A stretch of DNA of 34,923 bases from Bacteroidales bacterium Bact_19 (GTDB lineage: Bacteria; Bacteroidota; Bacteroidia; Bacteroidales; ML635J-15). The notes beneath the pieces are model-generated. The model searched no databases, was not told the origin of the DNA, and saw only the letters and a program-made list of their open reading frames with translations. This document shows positions 16,081-23,745 of this stretch, in pieces (positions within the stretch are counted from its first letter, which is position 1; each line of letters starts with the position of its first letter). The translations under genes were made by a program, and so were the position numbers. The DNA lies in NCBI GenBank assembly GCA_001603595.1, contig LUZK01000001.1, positions 1 to 34,923 on the forward strand. The letters are read 5' to 3'.

Positions 16081-16355
16081 TGTATCTTTTTATAAAGAAA
16101 AAAGTATTAAATACAAATATTAGACTATATGAAATATTAAAACGGTAAAAAGATAAAAAAAACATAGTAAAATATTATTCACTAAAAATTGTGTTTATAG
16201 ATGCTCTGAATATTTTGAAAAATAATACTCAAAATAAGTTTTGACCTATATTTTTATATTAAATTATTATTAACTTCATAATTCTTTAACTTAATAACTT
16301 CAAAAATAAATGTTAAAAATTTTAATTTAATGTACCAATCTTAAATTATTTTTTT

Positions 16356-16363
16356 TATATTTG
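16356..16363 (+). promoter_or_regulatory. Candidate -7 box for yqgE
   Basis: TATATTTG, an exact fit to TAnnTTTG, 18 bases before the ATG at 16381. The leader would therefore be only about ten bases long. Confidence 0.45.
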
Positions 16364-16380
16364 TGTCAAGATGTTAATCA

Positions 16381-16968
16381 ATGATAAAATACGACCTCGA
16401 TATATTGAAAATAATTTCTAATGACATTCCTCCAAAATGTGGAAGAATTTTAATATCAGAACCCTTATTATGTGATGATGTTTTTTCCCGCAGTGTTGTT
16501 TTACTTACTGATTATTTTAAAGATTCTTTTATGGGTTTGGTACTAAACAAACCTTATCAATTTAAGTTGCATGAAATGCTGGATGGTATAAATAATACAG
16601 AAATTCTTCTTTATAGCGGAGGCCCTGTTGATAGAGATATTTTGTACTTTTTACATAAATTTTCATTTATTGATGAAGCTGTTGAAATTATACCGGGATT
16701 ATTTTTAGGAGGAAATGTAGATCAAATTTTTGAATTAATTAATTCCGGAATGGCTAACAATTCTAATTTAAAAGCATTTGTTGGATGTTCGGGTTGGGCA
16801 CCAGGACAACTAGAAGAAGAGATTCTTTTTAATTCATGGCTTGTCGCCGAAACAAATATTGATTTTGTTTTCAACAATGATTCAGATTTATGGAAAAAAT
16901 CTTTGGATTTTGTTGATAGTAGGTATCAGATATGGAAACTTTTTCCAATAGATCCGGATTTGAATTAA
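16381..16968 (+). CDS. yqgE: YqgE/AlgH family protein (UPF0301)
   Basis: 195-residue cytoplasmic protein of the YqgE/AlgH family. Recognisable family features are GRILISEPLL near the N-terminus, FMGLVLNKP (about 50-58), YSGGPVDRD in the middle, and the signature FVGCSGWAPGQLEEEI. The molecular function is unsettled. AlgH was linked to alginate regulation in Pseudomonas. Full length for the family. Its stop codon overlaps the stop codon of the convergent divIC-like gene (16965-16968), so no room is left for a terminator and the two transcripts must overlap. Usually a single-copy core gene in Bacteroidota. Confidence 0.92.
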   Translation: MIKYDLDILKIISNDIPPKCGRILISEPLLCDDVFSRSVVLLTDYFKDSFMGLVLNKPYQFKLHEMLDGINNTEILLYSGGPVDRDILYFLHKFSFIDEAVEIIPGLFLGGNVDQIFELINSGMANNSNLKAFVGCSGWAPGQLEEEILFNSWLVAETNIDFVFNNDSDLWKKSLDFVDSRYQIWKLFPIDPDLN

Positions 16969-17276
16969 TCGCTTATTATTATAAAAACATCTTCATCTTC
17001 TTCTTTTAGTTGATATTGTTCTCTGGCAAATTTTTCCAAACTTTCTTCGTCAGAAAAAAGTTCTTGGTATTGTTGATTATATATTTCAATTTCTTTTTTG
17101 AAAAACTCGGTTTCTTTTTTTAATTCATGTAATTTTTGTAATTTTTTTATTCTGTCATATATATTATATGTATCAAGAAAAAGAATCCAAACAAGAAAAG
17201 CCGTAAATGTAACTATGTATTTATTTTTTATAATAAATAAAAAAATGCTTTTTATTTTTTCGAAAATCTTTTTCAT
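16965..17276 (-). CDS. DivIC/FtsB-like septum formation initiator
   Basis: 103-residue bitopic membrane protein. A short basic cytoplasmic N-terminus (MKKIFEKIKS) is followed by one membrane helix (about 20-38, YIVTFTAFLVWILFLDTYN). Then comes a coiled coil (about 40-75, RIKKLQKLHELKKETEFFKKEIE) and the typical tail motif EKFAREQYQLKEEDEDVF. DivIC/FtsB links FtsL and FtsQ in the divisome and helps activate septal peptidoglycan synthesis. The FARE-Y-K-E-E signature makes the assignment firm despite the short length. Convergent with yqgE, with overlapping stop codons. Confidence 0.9.
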   Translation of the reverse strand: MKKIFEKIKSIFLFIIKNKYIVTFTAFLVWILFLDTYNIYDRIKKLQKLHELKKETEFFKKEIEIYNQQYQELFSDEESLEKFAREQYQLKEEDEDVFIIISD

Positions 17277-17343
17277 GATTTATAATAGTTAACTATACAA
17301 ATTTCTTAAATCTTTTTTGTTTTATAAATTACTAATTCTATAG

Positions 17344-17367
17344 TTTTTAACAACCGTTTGTTAAAAA
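17344..17367. repeat. 10-bp inverted repeat at the 3' end of the flavodoxin-fold gene
   Basis: TTTTTAACAA (17344-17353) and TTGTTAAAAA (17358-17367) flank a 4-base loop and include the stop codon of the minus-strand gene. It may act as a weak terminator, but it is very A/T-rich and no U-run follows immediately on the minus strand. Confidence 0.4.
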
Positions 17368-17954
17368 TTATTGTTTTTTAAAATCGTTTCAACTGTAGTT
17401 TTAATGTCGTCCATTATTTTTTCGACTTCTACAGAATTGTTTTTATCACAGCATTGGTAGTATTTATGTTCAATAACTTTCATGCCGCAAAATCCAAAAA
17501 TTGCTTCCCGGGTTATAATGTTTAAAGCTTCTAAATGCTTTTCATTTTTATAAACCTTTTTATTTCCTGTGGAATTGAAAATGGCAACTTTTTTATTTGT
17601 TAGTTTAGGTATTACATCGTCACCTTTAAATTCAAATGCATATCCCATTACTAAAACTCTTTCCAGATATCCTTTAAGAATTGCTGGCATACCACTCCAC
17701 CAGATAGGATATACAAAGCATATAAGGTCTGCCCATTGAATAAATTTTTGTTCATTCATAATATCAACCGGAAAAATCTCATTCTCTATTGATTCAAGAT
17801 CGTTTTTTGTCAGTACCGGATTAAATTTTATCTCATATAGATTCCTTATTACTACCTCGTGTCCGTTTTGATGAAATGTTTCTGCTACCTGATCTTTAAT
17901 AGCTGAAGTAAAACTATTTTCTTTGTAATTTGCATATACAATTAACGTTCTCAT
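17361..17954 (-). CDS. NAD(P)H-dependent flavodoxin-fold oxidoreductase (quinone reductase-like)
   Basis: 197 residues of the NQO1/KefF/MdaB flavodoxin-like family (Flavodoxin_2), which bind FMN or FAD and reduce quinones or similar acceptors by two electrons in the cytoplasm. Evidence is the N-terminal beta strand LIVYANYKENSFT with the phosphate-binding turn, the central motif FVYPIWWSGMPAILKGYLERV (here residues ~80-100), and the following GYAFEF. IFNSTGNKK begins the next strand and probably binds the isoalloxazine edge. Full length. Monocistronic by position. Physiological substrate unknown. Confidence 0.85.
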   Translation of the reverse strand: MRTLIVYANYKENSFTSAIKDQVAETFHQNGHEVVIRNLYEIKFNPVLTKNDLESIENEIFPVDIMNEQKFIQWADLICFVYPIWWSGMPAILKGYLERVLVMGYAFEFKGDDVIPKLTNKKVAIFNSTGNKKVYKNEKHLEALNIITREAIFGFCGMKVIEHKYYQCCDKNNSVEVEKIMDDIKTTVETILKNNNF

Positions 17955-17971
17955 TTTTATATAATTTTAAA

Positions 17972-17979
17972 CAAAAATA
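17972..17979 (-). promoter_or_regulatory. Candidate -7 box for the flavodoxin-fold oxidoreductase gene
   Basis: Minus-strand TATTTTTG, 17 bases upstream of the ATG at 17954. The -33 element is not recognisable at the usual spacing. Confidence 0.38.
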
Positions 17980-18030
17980 AGTAGAATTAAAACAAATTAT
18001 TCTTAATAAATCTTTAAGTTTTCAACAATT

Positions 18031-18474
18031 TTATAAGTTTTTCTTTAAAGCTATAAAATCATTTATGATTTTGTTGTGATCAAAAGCTAATTTTGGTAAT
18101 TCTTTCAAATTAAACCATTTTATATCTTTCGCATCATCATTCGCTTTTATAGGTAAAGAGTGATTAACAAAACAAAAAAATACAATTGTTATGCATCTAT
18201 CTCGTGGATCTCTTCCGGGATCTCCGTATACTCGAAATTGATTAAAATTATAAACTGTCAGTGAAGTCTCTTCATAAACTTCTCTTTTAACGGATTCTTC
18301 AAGTGTTTCCTCCATTTCAATAAAACCTCCGGGTAATGCCCACATTTCTGCATAAGGATAGTTCTTCCTTTTAATAAGTAATATTTTGGATTCTGTTTGT
18401 TCATCTAAAATTATCGCATCCACTGAAACAAGTGGGCGTGGATAATCGTAGCAAAATTTATTTTCTGTATTCAT
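18031..18474 (-). CDS. Nudix hydrolase
   Basis: 147-residue Nudix enzyme. The Nudix box is complete at about residues 50-72 (GGFIEMEETLEESVKREVYEET), giving GX5EX7REVXEE. A GDPGRDPRDRCIT motif after it is typical of the ADP-ribose pyrophosphatase/NrtR-like subgroup, so ADP-ribose or a related nucleoside diphosphate derivative is a fair guess. It overlaps the end of the upstream AlbA_2 gene by 17 bases and so is translationally coupled to it. In some genomes ADP-ribose Nudix proteins are regulators. This one lacks a C-terminal winged helix and is enzyme-only in length. Confidence 0.9.
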   Translation of the reverse strand: MNTENKFCYDYPRPLVSVDAIILDEQTESKILLIKRKNYPYAEMWALPGGFIEMEETLEESVKREVYEETSLTVYNFNQFRVYGDPGRDPRDRCITIVFFCFVNHSLPIKANDDAKDIKWFNLKELPKLAFDHNKIINDFIALKKNL

Positions 18475-19117
18475 AATTTTTATGAAATATGTATTTTATT
18501 GAATTCTCGATTACTGTTACATCCAAAATGTTCATTAACAGCATATTTCTTAAAATAATGTCAGCTTTTTTACTTGAAATGCCTGTAATTCTTTGAATTT
18601 TTGATTTTGAAATACTGCTGTTTTCATTTATTTCATTTAAAATCAACTCCACAACAGAATCAAAAATCAATTTAATCCCTTTTATATTCTTATTTCTTAA
18701 TTTCCAAGCTTCTACCAATGCATGAGGAGCAACATAATTTGTGTCTTTAACTCTTAAATAATATCTATAAATACCATTTTCGTCAGGTGCAGAATGCGGT
18801 CCCGAATTACTCTTCAAAACATTTATTTCAAGAACAGTTTTCCCTGAAATATTATGAATTTTATGATTGAATTGAATTTGAGGTTTGGAATAAATATATG
18901 CGGCATTTTCAATCATATAATACTCTTCGTCGGAATTTATACCTGCAATTGATTTATTGTCTCTCACTCCAATCAATAATGTACCTCCTTCGGTATTTGC
19001 AAATGCACTCAGCGAACGGGCAATTTTTTTTGAATCACCAATACTGTGTTTAAAATCCAGATGAAGACCTTCTCCTTCAGAAATTTTATTTAGTATGTAA
19101 TGTCGCTGTTGCTGCAT
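18458..19117 (-). CDS. AlbA_2 (Schlafen-type) domain protein with C-terminal winged helix
   Basis: 219 residues. The N-terminal half carries the AlbA_2 signature, with EGEGLHLDFKHSI at about 14-26, SAFANTEGGTLLIGVRDN at about 37-54, and IAGIN after it. This domain is found in predicted transcription regulators and Schlafen-like proteins, and is often labelled an ATP-binding or DNA-binding domain. Residues ~160-215 look like a winged helix (NENSSISKSKIQRITGISSKKADIILRNML). It could therefore be a DNA-binding regulator. The ATG follows the stop of the upstream phosphoesterase directly (TAAATG), and its end overlaps the Nudix gene by 17 bases, so the three form one operon. Confidence 0.85.
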   Translation of the reverse strand: MQQQRHYILNKISEGEGLHLDFKHSIGDSKKIARSLSAFANTEGGTLLIGVRDNKSIAGINSDEEYYMIENAAYIYSKPQIQFNHKIHNISGKTVLEINVLKSNSGPHSAPDENGIYRYYLRVKDTNYVAPHALVEAWKLRNKNIKGIKLIFDSVVELILNEINENSSISKSKIQRITGISSKKADIILRNMLLMNILDVTVIENSIKYIFHKNYEYRK

Positions 19118-19783
19118 TTAGTCACAATTTTCTTTGGCAAAAATTTCTTTGTTTGTAAAGTCAATGCAAACCAATTTACCTAATCCGGGTTTTGAATTTT
19201 TATGAACACAGCCGTTATCAATCCCCAGAATAGGAGTATTATCAAAAAAGTTGTTTTTTATAATTTCCAAATTTGATGCCACATGCCCGTGAATTAAGCG
19301 TTTTCCGTTCAGTGCTTTTGTATTTCCTTTTTGATAACGTGAAAATAACATAAATGTTTTGTCGCTGAAAATATCTTCCAAAGTTAAATCAAGTGCAGCA
19401 TGAACAAATATATATTCATCTGTGCTGTAATAATATGGCAATTCATTCAAAAAATTAACGAATTTCTTTTTTATTTCACCTTTAAGATTCAATAAATTTT
19501 CACTATGATATGTTTTTAAAAAACGATATAAATTCAAAGGGTCTTTTTCAATTACATCCAATAACATTTGTTCGTGATTTCCACGAATGCACTTGATATT
19601 ATATCCTGATTTTTTTAATTTAATTATTGTTTTTAGAACTGATTTACTGTCGGAACCGCGATTTATCATATCGCCTAATATTACAAGCTCATCACTTTGA
19701 TTTAGCCCAACAATATTTAACAACTCATAGAATGTCTTGTAACAGCCGTGTATGTCCGAAATTGCCAATAGGCGACCACTCAT
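19118..19783 (-). CDS. Metallophosphoesterase, PPP serine/threonine phosphatase / ApaH-like
   Basis: 221 residues with the full calcineurin-type metal set: DIHG (10-13), GDMINRGSDS (38-46) and RGNHE (67-71), plus His residues in HAALD and IHGHV further on. The layout matches small bacterial PPP-family phosphatases such as PrpA/PrpE and the diadenosine tetraphosphatase-like group. Sequence alone does not separate protein phosphatase from nucleotide hydrolase. A Nudix enzyme in the same operon makes dinucleotide clean-up attractive, as inference only. First gene of the three-gene operon. Confidence 0.87.
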   Translation of the reverse strand: MSGRLLAISDIHGCYKTFYELLNIVGLNQSDELVILGDMINRGSDSKSVLKTIIKLKKSGYNIKCIRGNHEQMLLDVIEKDPLNLYRFLKTYHSENLLNLKGEIKKKFVNFLNELPYYYSTDEYIFVHAALDLTLEDIFSDKTFMLFSRYQKGNTKALNGKRLIHGHVASNLEIIKNNFFDNTPILGIDNGCVHKNSKPGLGKLVCIDFTNKEIFAKENCD

Positions 19784-19814
19784 AGCTCAAAATATATCCT
19801 ATTAAACAAATATT

Positions 19815-19822
19815 CAAAAATA
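19815..19822 (-). promoter_or_regulatory. Candidate -7 box for the phosphoesterase-AlbA_2-Nudix operon
   Basis: Minus-strand TATTTTTG, 31 bases upstream of the ATG at 19783 and just downstream of the rocD terminator. No -33 TTG is evident. Confidence 0.4.
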
Positions 19823-19832
19823 AAGTTTGCTA

Positions 19833-19870
19833 AAATAAAAAAAGCTGCCAGAAAATTGACAGCTTTAAAA
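19833..19870 (-). terminator. Rho-independent terminator of the ornithine aminotransferase gene
   Basis: AAAGCTG (19841-19847) pairs with CAGCTTT (19860-19866). On the minus strand the stem is followed by a T-rich run (TTTTATTTTA). It lies 18 bases beyond the rocD stop. Confidence 0.8.
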
Positions 19871-19884
19871 AAATAATAAAAATT

Positions 19885-21120
19885 TTATTCAAATTTAGCG
19901 AATGCTTTCTTAATAAGTTCAATACCTTCGCGTAACTGTTCTTCAGTGATAATTAAAGGAGGAGCAAATCTAATTATATTTCCATGTGTTGGTTTAGCAA
20001 GAACTCCATGTTCTTTCATTTCAATGCAAACATCCCATGCTGTTTTTCCGGGTTTGTTACGAATAACTACAGCATTCAACAATCCTTTACCTCTTACAAG
20101 TTCAATCATTTCGGATTTAATGCTGCTCATTTCCTGACGGAAAATTTCTCCAAGATAAGTTGCTCTTTCAGCAAGATTTTCTTCTCGAACAACTTCCAAA
20201 GCCGCCATTGCAACTCTACCTGCTAAAGGAAACCCTCCAAATGTTGACCCATGTTCACCGGGTTTAATATTAAGCATAATGTCATCATCTGCTAGAACAG
20301 CAGAAACAGGAATAACTCCACCTGAAAGAGCTTTTCCTAGAATTAAAATATCCGGACGAACATTTTCATGGTCACAGGCTAATAATTTTCCTGTACGGGC
20401 AATTCCTGTTTGTACTTCATCGGCAATAAATAAAACATTATATTTTTTACAAATTTCGTATGTTTTTTGTAAATATCCGGGATCTGGAACATAAACGCCG
20501 GCTTCACCTTGTATTGGTTCAAGGATAAAACCTGCTGTTGTATCACCATGTACTTTTAATACTTCTTCCAAAGCTTCGGGATTGTTATAGGGGATTCTTA
20601 TGAAACCGGGAGTTAATGGACCGTAATTAGCGTATGAATCAGGATCATTTGACATTGTTATGATAGTAATTGTACGACCGTGGAAGTTGCCTTCGCAGCA
20701 AATGATTTTAACTTCATCGTTTGGAATTCCTTTTTTTACAACACCCCAGCGACGTGCAAGTTTCAATGCTGTTTCGTCTGCTTCTGCTCCTGTGTTCATC
20801 GGCAATACTTTTTCATAGCCGAAATATTCTGTGATATATTTTTCGTAATCACCTAAAACTGAATTATAAAATGCTCTTGAAGTCAAAGTTAATTTTTGTG
20901 CTTGATCAATTAATGCTCCTACAATTTTTGGATGGCAATGCCCTTGATTTACAGCTGAATATGCACTTAAAAAATCAAAATAACGCTTACCTTCTACATC
21001 CCACATAAAAGGACCTTCACCTCTTTCTAAAACAACTGGGAGCGGGTGATAGTTATGCGCTCCGTACTTAGCTTCTAATTCAATAAATTCCTGAGACGTT
21101 CTTTTTCTTGTGTTTTCCAT
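19885..21120 (-). CDS. rocD: Ornithine aminotransferase (ornithine--oxo-acid transaminase)
   Basis: 411-residue PLP enzyme of class III. It converts ornithine and 2-oxoglutarate to glutamate semialdehyde and glutamate, linking arginine and proline catabolism, in the cytoplasm. Family features are [32 protein letters not shown] near the N-terminus (a rocD hallmark), [26 protein letters not shown] with Asp234 for the pyridine nitrogen, and Schiff-base Lys263 in [18 protein letters not shown] completes the cofactor site. Full length and colinear with RocD of other Bacteroidota. Monocistronic, with its own terminator. It fits a lifestyle using amino acids, together with the peptidases and asparaginase in this window. 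Confidence 0.94.
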   Translation of the reverse strand: MENTRKRTSQEFIELEAKYGAHNYHPLPVVLERGEGPFMWDVEGKRYFDFLSAYSAVNQGHCHPKIVGALIDQAQKLTLTSRAFYNSVLGDYEKYITEYFGYEKVLPMNTGAEADETALKLARRWGVVKKGIPNDEVKIICCEGNFHGRTITIITMSNDPDSYANYGPLTPGFIRIPYNNPEALEEVLKVHGDTTAGFILEPIQGEAGVYVPDPGYLQKTYEICKKYNVLFIADEVQTGIARTGKLLACDHENVRPDILILGKALSGGVIPVSAVLADDDIMLNIKPGEHGSTFGGFPLAGRVAMAALEVVREENLAERATYLGEIFRQEMSSIKSEMIELVRGKGLLNAVVIRNKPGKTAWDVCIEMKEHGVLAKPTHGNIIRFAPPLIITEEQLREGIELIKKAFAKFE

Positions 21121-21468
21121 AAATATATTAATTTAATTTATCACTTTTCGCAAAAATGTAAAATTTTTGGCTTAAAAAAAAATATTAATGTCATTAAACA
21201 TAAAAATTCTGGTTACTGATTTGTTAATGAGTTTTAAAATTGGGTATCCAAAAAATCAATATTTCGTTAGTTCAAATAATAAAAATCATAAACTTATTAG
21301 GCTTATAAATATCAATACAATAACATTTATTATGAAACAATTGAATAAGTAATGGAAGTATCATAATATATAATTTTTTTAAGTAAGATTTAATTTATTT
21401 TAGTGTTAGATTACTTAGACAGAAAGAATTTCTTATTTTTGCAGTGATAAAGTAAAAAAGATAATTAT
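21121..21468. other. 348-bp divergent intergenic region upstream of rocD and ffh
   Basis: Very A/T-rich. The only elements I can support are the ffh promoter at its right end and a near-consensus minus-strand box CATTTTTG around 21151-21158 that may serve rocD. No ORF longer than a few codons, no tRNA and no strong hairpin seen. Confidence 0.6.
21411..21441 (+). promoter_or_regulatory. Candidate promoter of ffh
   Basis: TATTTTTG at 21434-21441 matches TAnnTTTG. TTA at 21411-21413 lies at about the right distance for a weakened -33 TTG. The leader to the ATG at 21469 would be about 20 bases. Confidence 0.5.
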
Positions 21469-22788
21469 ATGTTTGAGAATTTAACTGATAGACTGGAAAA
21501 ATCGTTCAAATTATTAAAAGGTCAAGGTAAAATTACAGAAATAAATATTGCGGAAACATTGAAAGAGGTTCGCAGAGCCTTAATAGATGCTGACGTTAAC
21601 TACAAAATAGCCAAACAGTTTTGTGATAAAGTAAAAGAAGAAGCTATTGGTAAAGAAGTTATTAAGTCGTTGAAACCTAATCAGTTAATGGTAAAAATTG
21701 TTCATGACGAACTGGCAAAACTGATGGGTGGACAGGCTGTGGACATTAATCTTAAAGGGAATCCTGCAGTTATTTTGATGGCTGGTCTGCAAGGTTCCGG
21801 AAAAACTACTTTTAGCGGCAAACTTGCCAATATGATTAAAAACAAAAGAGGTAAAAATCCTCTACTAGTGGCTTGCGACGTTTATCGCCCGGCTGCTATC
21901 GAACAGCTGAAAGTACTTGGTGAACAGATTGGCGTTAAAGTTTATTCTGAAGATGACAATAAAAATCCTGTGAAAATTGCTCAAAATGCAATAAAACATG
22001 CAAAGCTTTACGGTCATGATGTTGTGATAATTGATACTGCAGGCCGTTTAGCTGTTGACGAAGAAATGATGCAGGAAATTTCAAATATTAAAGAAGCCGT
22101 TAATCCGCACGAAATCCTGTTTGTTGTCGATGCTATGACCGGTCAGGATGCTGTTAATACTGCAAAAGAATTTAACGATAGGTTAAATTTTAACGGCGTA
22201 ATTTTAACAAAACTTGATGGTGATACGAGAGGTGGTGCAGCATTATCAATACGGGCAGTTGTGGATAAACCCATTAAGTTTGTAGGTACTGGCGAAAAAA
22301 TGGAGGCTATTGATGTTTTCCATCCCGAACGTATGGCCGACCGTATCCTCGGAATGGGTGATATCGTTACTCTTGTTGAACGTGCTCAAGAACAGTTCGA
22401 CGAAGAAGAAGCAAGAAAACTTCAGAAAAAAATTGCTAAAGACCAGTTTAATTTCGACGACTTTTTAACTCAAATTCAACAAATAAAAAAAATGGGGAAT
22501 CTTAAAGAACTTGCAAGCATGATTCCCGGTGTTGGTAAAGCCATTAAAGACCTCGATATTGACGATAACGCTTTCAAAGGTATTGAGGCTATAATTAAAT
22601 CAATGACTCCTGAAGAAAGAGCTAATCCTGCTATTATCAATGGATCACGACGTAAAAGAATTGCGGATGGCAGCGGAACAACAGTTACTGAAGTTAATCG
22701 ACTTTTAAAACAATTTGAAGAAACAAGGAAAATGATGAAGATGATGACTTCTAATCAAAATAAAAAGAAATTTATGAAAAGACGTTAA
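21469..22788 (+). CDS. ffh: Signal recognition particle protein Ffh (SRP54)
   Basis: 439-residue SRP GTPase that binds signal sequences at the ribosome and delivers nascent membrane proteins to FtsY. The order is an N domain (1-~85), a G domain with P-loop GLQGSGKT (106-113), DVYRPAA, DTAGRLAVDEE and TKLDGDTRGGA, and then a Met-rich M domain. The M domain carries the 4.5S RNA-binding helix-turn-helix SRRKRIADGSGT near residue 395 and the tail KMMKMMTSNQNKKKFMKRR. The tail is short and ends soon after the M domain, which is normal for the phylum. folD follows 55 bases downstream and probably shares the transcript. The small SRP RNA gene is not seen in this window. Confidence 0.97.
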   Translation: MFENLTDRLEKSFKLLKGQGKITEINIAETLKEVRRALIDADVNYKIAKQFCDKVKEEAIGKEVIKSLKPNQLMVKIVHDELAKLMGGQAVDINLKGNPAVILMAGLQGSGKTTFSGKLANMIKNKRGKNPLLVACDVYRPAAIEQLKVLGEQIGVKVYSEDDNKNPVKIAQNAIKHAKLYGHDVVIIDTAGRLAVDEEMMQEISNIKEAVNPHEILFVVDAMTGQDAVNTAKEFNDRLNFNGVILTKLDGDTRGGAALSIRAVVDKPIKFVGTGEKMEAIDVFHPERMADRILGMGDIVTLVERAQEQFDEEEARKLQKKIAKDQFNFDDFLTQIQQIKKMGNLKELASMIPGVGKAIKDLDIDDNAFKGIEAIIKSMTPEERANPAIINGSRRKRIADGSGTTVTEVNRLLKQFEETRKMMKMMTSNQNKKKFMKRR

Positions 22789-22843
22789 ACTTTTTAGACT
22801 ATTTTTTGTTTTGCATCATATTAAATCTTTGAATTAAAATATT

Positions 22844-23710
22844 ATGAAACTTATTGATGGAAATTTAGTTGCTTCTGAAATAAAAAAGAAAATTGTCGAA
22901 GAAGCTCTTAAAATTAAAAATGAACGAGGTAGAGCACCTCATTTAGCAGCTATTTTAGTCGGACATGACGGTGGCTCAGAATCTTATGTGGCTCATAAAA
23001 TTAAAGATTGTGCAGAAGTAAATTTTGAATCCTCACTGCTAAGGTTCGAAGATAATATAACAGAAGATTTTTTAATTGAAGAAATTGAAAAACTAAACAA
23101 TAATCCTCTTGTTGATGGATTTATTGTTCAACTACCATTACCTAAACATATAAACGAACAAAAAATCATCGAGGCCATAAATCCTGCTAAAGATGTTGAC
23201 GGATTTCATCCAGTTAATGTTGGTAAGATGATGGTCGGATTGCCTTCTTTCATTTCCGCAACTCCTTTAGGTATAACATTGTTACTAAAACATTATAATA
23301 TAGAAACTGCAGGAAAACATTGTGTAATTATTGGAAGAAGTAATATCGTAGGTCGGCCCTTAAGCGTTTTAATGTCCCAAAAGGATATTAATTCTACAGT
23401 TACAGTGCTTCACAGCGGTTCAAAAAACATTCCTGAAATTTGCAAATCTGCCGATATACTAATCGCAGCAATGGGGAAACCGGGTTTTGTTACTGCTGAG
23501 ATGGTAAAAGATGGTGCTGTTGTTATAGATGTTGGTACTACCAGAGTTCCTTCCGATAAAACTAAATCAGGGTTTAAATTAACAGGAGATGTTGATTTTG
23601 AAAATGTTGCTCCTAAGACATCTTATATAACTCCTGTTCCCGGTGGGGTAGGACCAATGACAAGATTAGCTTTATTGTACAATACATTGAAATCTGTGAA
23701 AGGTTTCTAA
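22844..23710 (+). CDS. folD: Bifunctional methylenetetrahydrofolate dehydrogenase / methenyltetrahydrofolate cyclohydrolase
   Basis: 288-residue enzyme of one-carbon metabolism. It oxidises 5,10-methylene-THF with NAD(P)+ and hydrolyses the product to 10-formyl-THF for purines and fMet-tRNA. The cyclohydrolase/dehydrogenase active site is seen in [10 protein letters not shown], with Tyr48 and Lys52 matching the catalytic Tyr/Lys pair, then [12 protein letters not shown] and the [14 protein letters not shown] motif. The Rossmann loop [13 protein letters not shown] and the C-terminal [15 protein letters not shown] are intact. Full length. It ends at a strong bidirectional terminator. Confidence 0.96.
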   Translation: MKLIDGNLVASEIKKKIVEEALKIKNERGRAPHLAAILVGHDGGSESYVAHKIKDCAEVNFESSLLRFEDNITEDFLIEEIEKLNNNPLVDGFIVQLPLPKHINEQKIIEAINPAKDVDGFHPVNVGKMMVGLPSFISATPLGITLLLKHYNIETAGKHCVIIGRSNIVGRPLSVLMSQKDINSTVTVLHSGSKNIPEICKSADILIAAMGKPGFVTAEMVKDGAVVIDVGTTRVPSDKTKSGFKLTGDVDFENVAPKTSYITPVPGGVGPMTRLALLYNTLKSVKGF

Positions 23711-23739
23711 TAAAAAAGCCCTAAATTTGGGCTTTTTTA
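23711..23739. terminator. Bidirectional terminator between folD and the S46 peptidase gene
   Basis: AAAAAAGCCC (23712-23721) pairs perfectly with GGGCTTTTTT (23729-23738) around a 7-base loop. It lies between the convergent stops of folD (23710) and the S46 peptidase (23746) and has a poly-T on each strand. Confidence 0.9.
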
Positions 23740-23745
23740 CTTAAA

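Larger units (their letters stand above)
15921..16380. other. 460-bp divergent intergenic region
   Basis: Lies between the phosphohexomutase gene (minus) and yqgE (plus). Its left half holds the mutase -7 box, the strong hairpin and the candidate small RNA. A plus-strand ORF of 37 codons (16035-16148) is present but has no recognisable features. From about 16150 to 16355 I see only very A/T-rich sequence without hairpins or ORFs. The yqgE -7 box is at 16356-16363. Confidence 0.7.
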
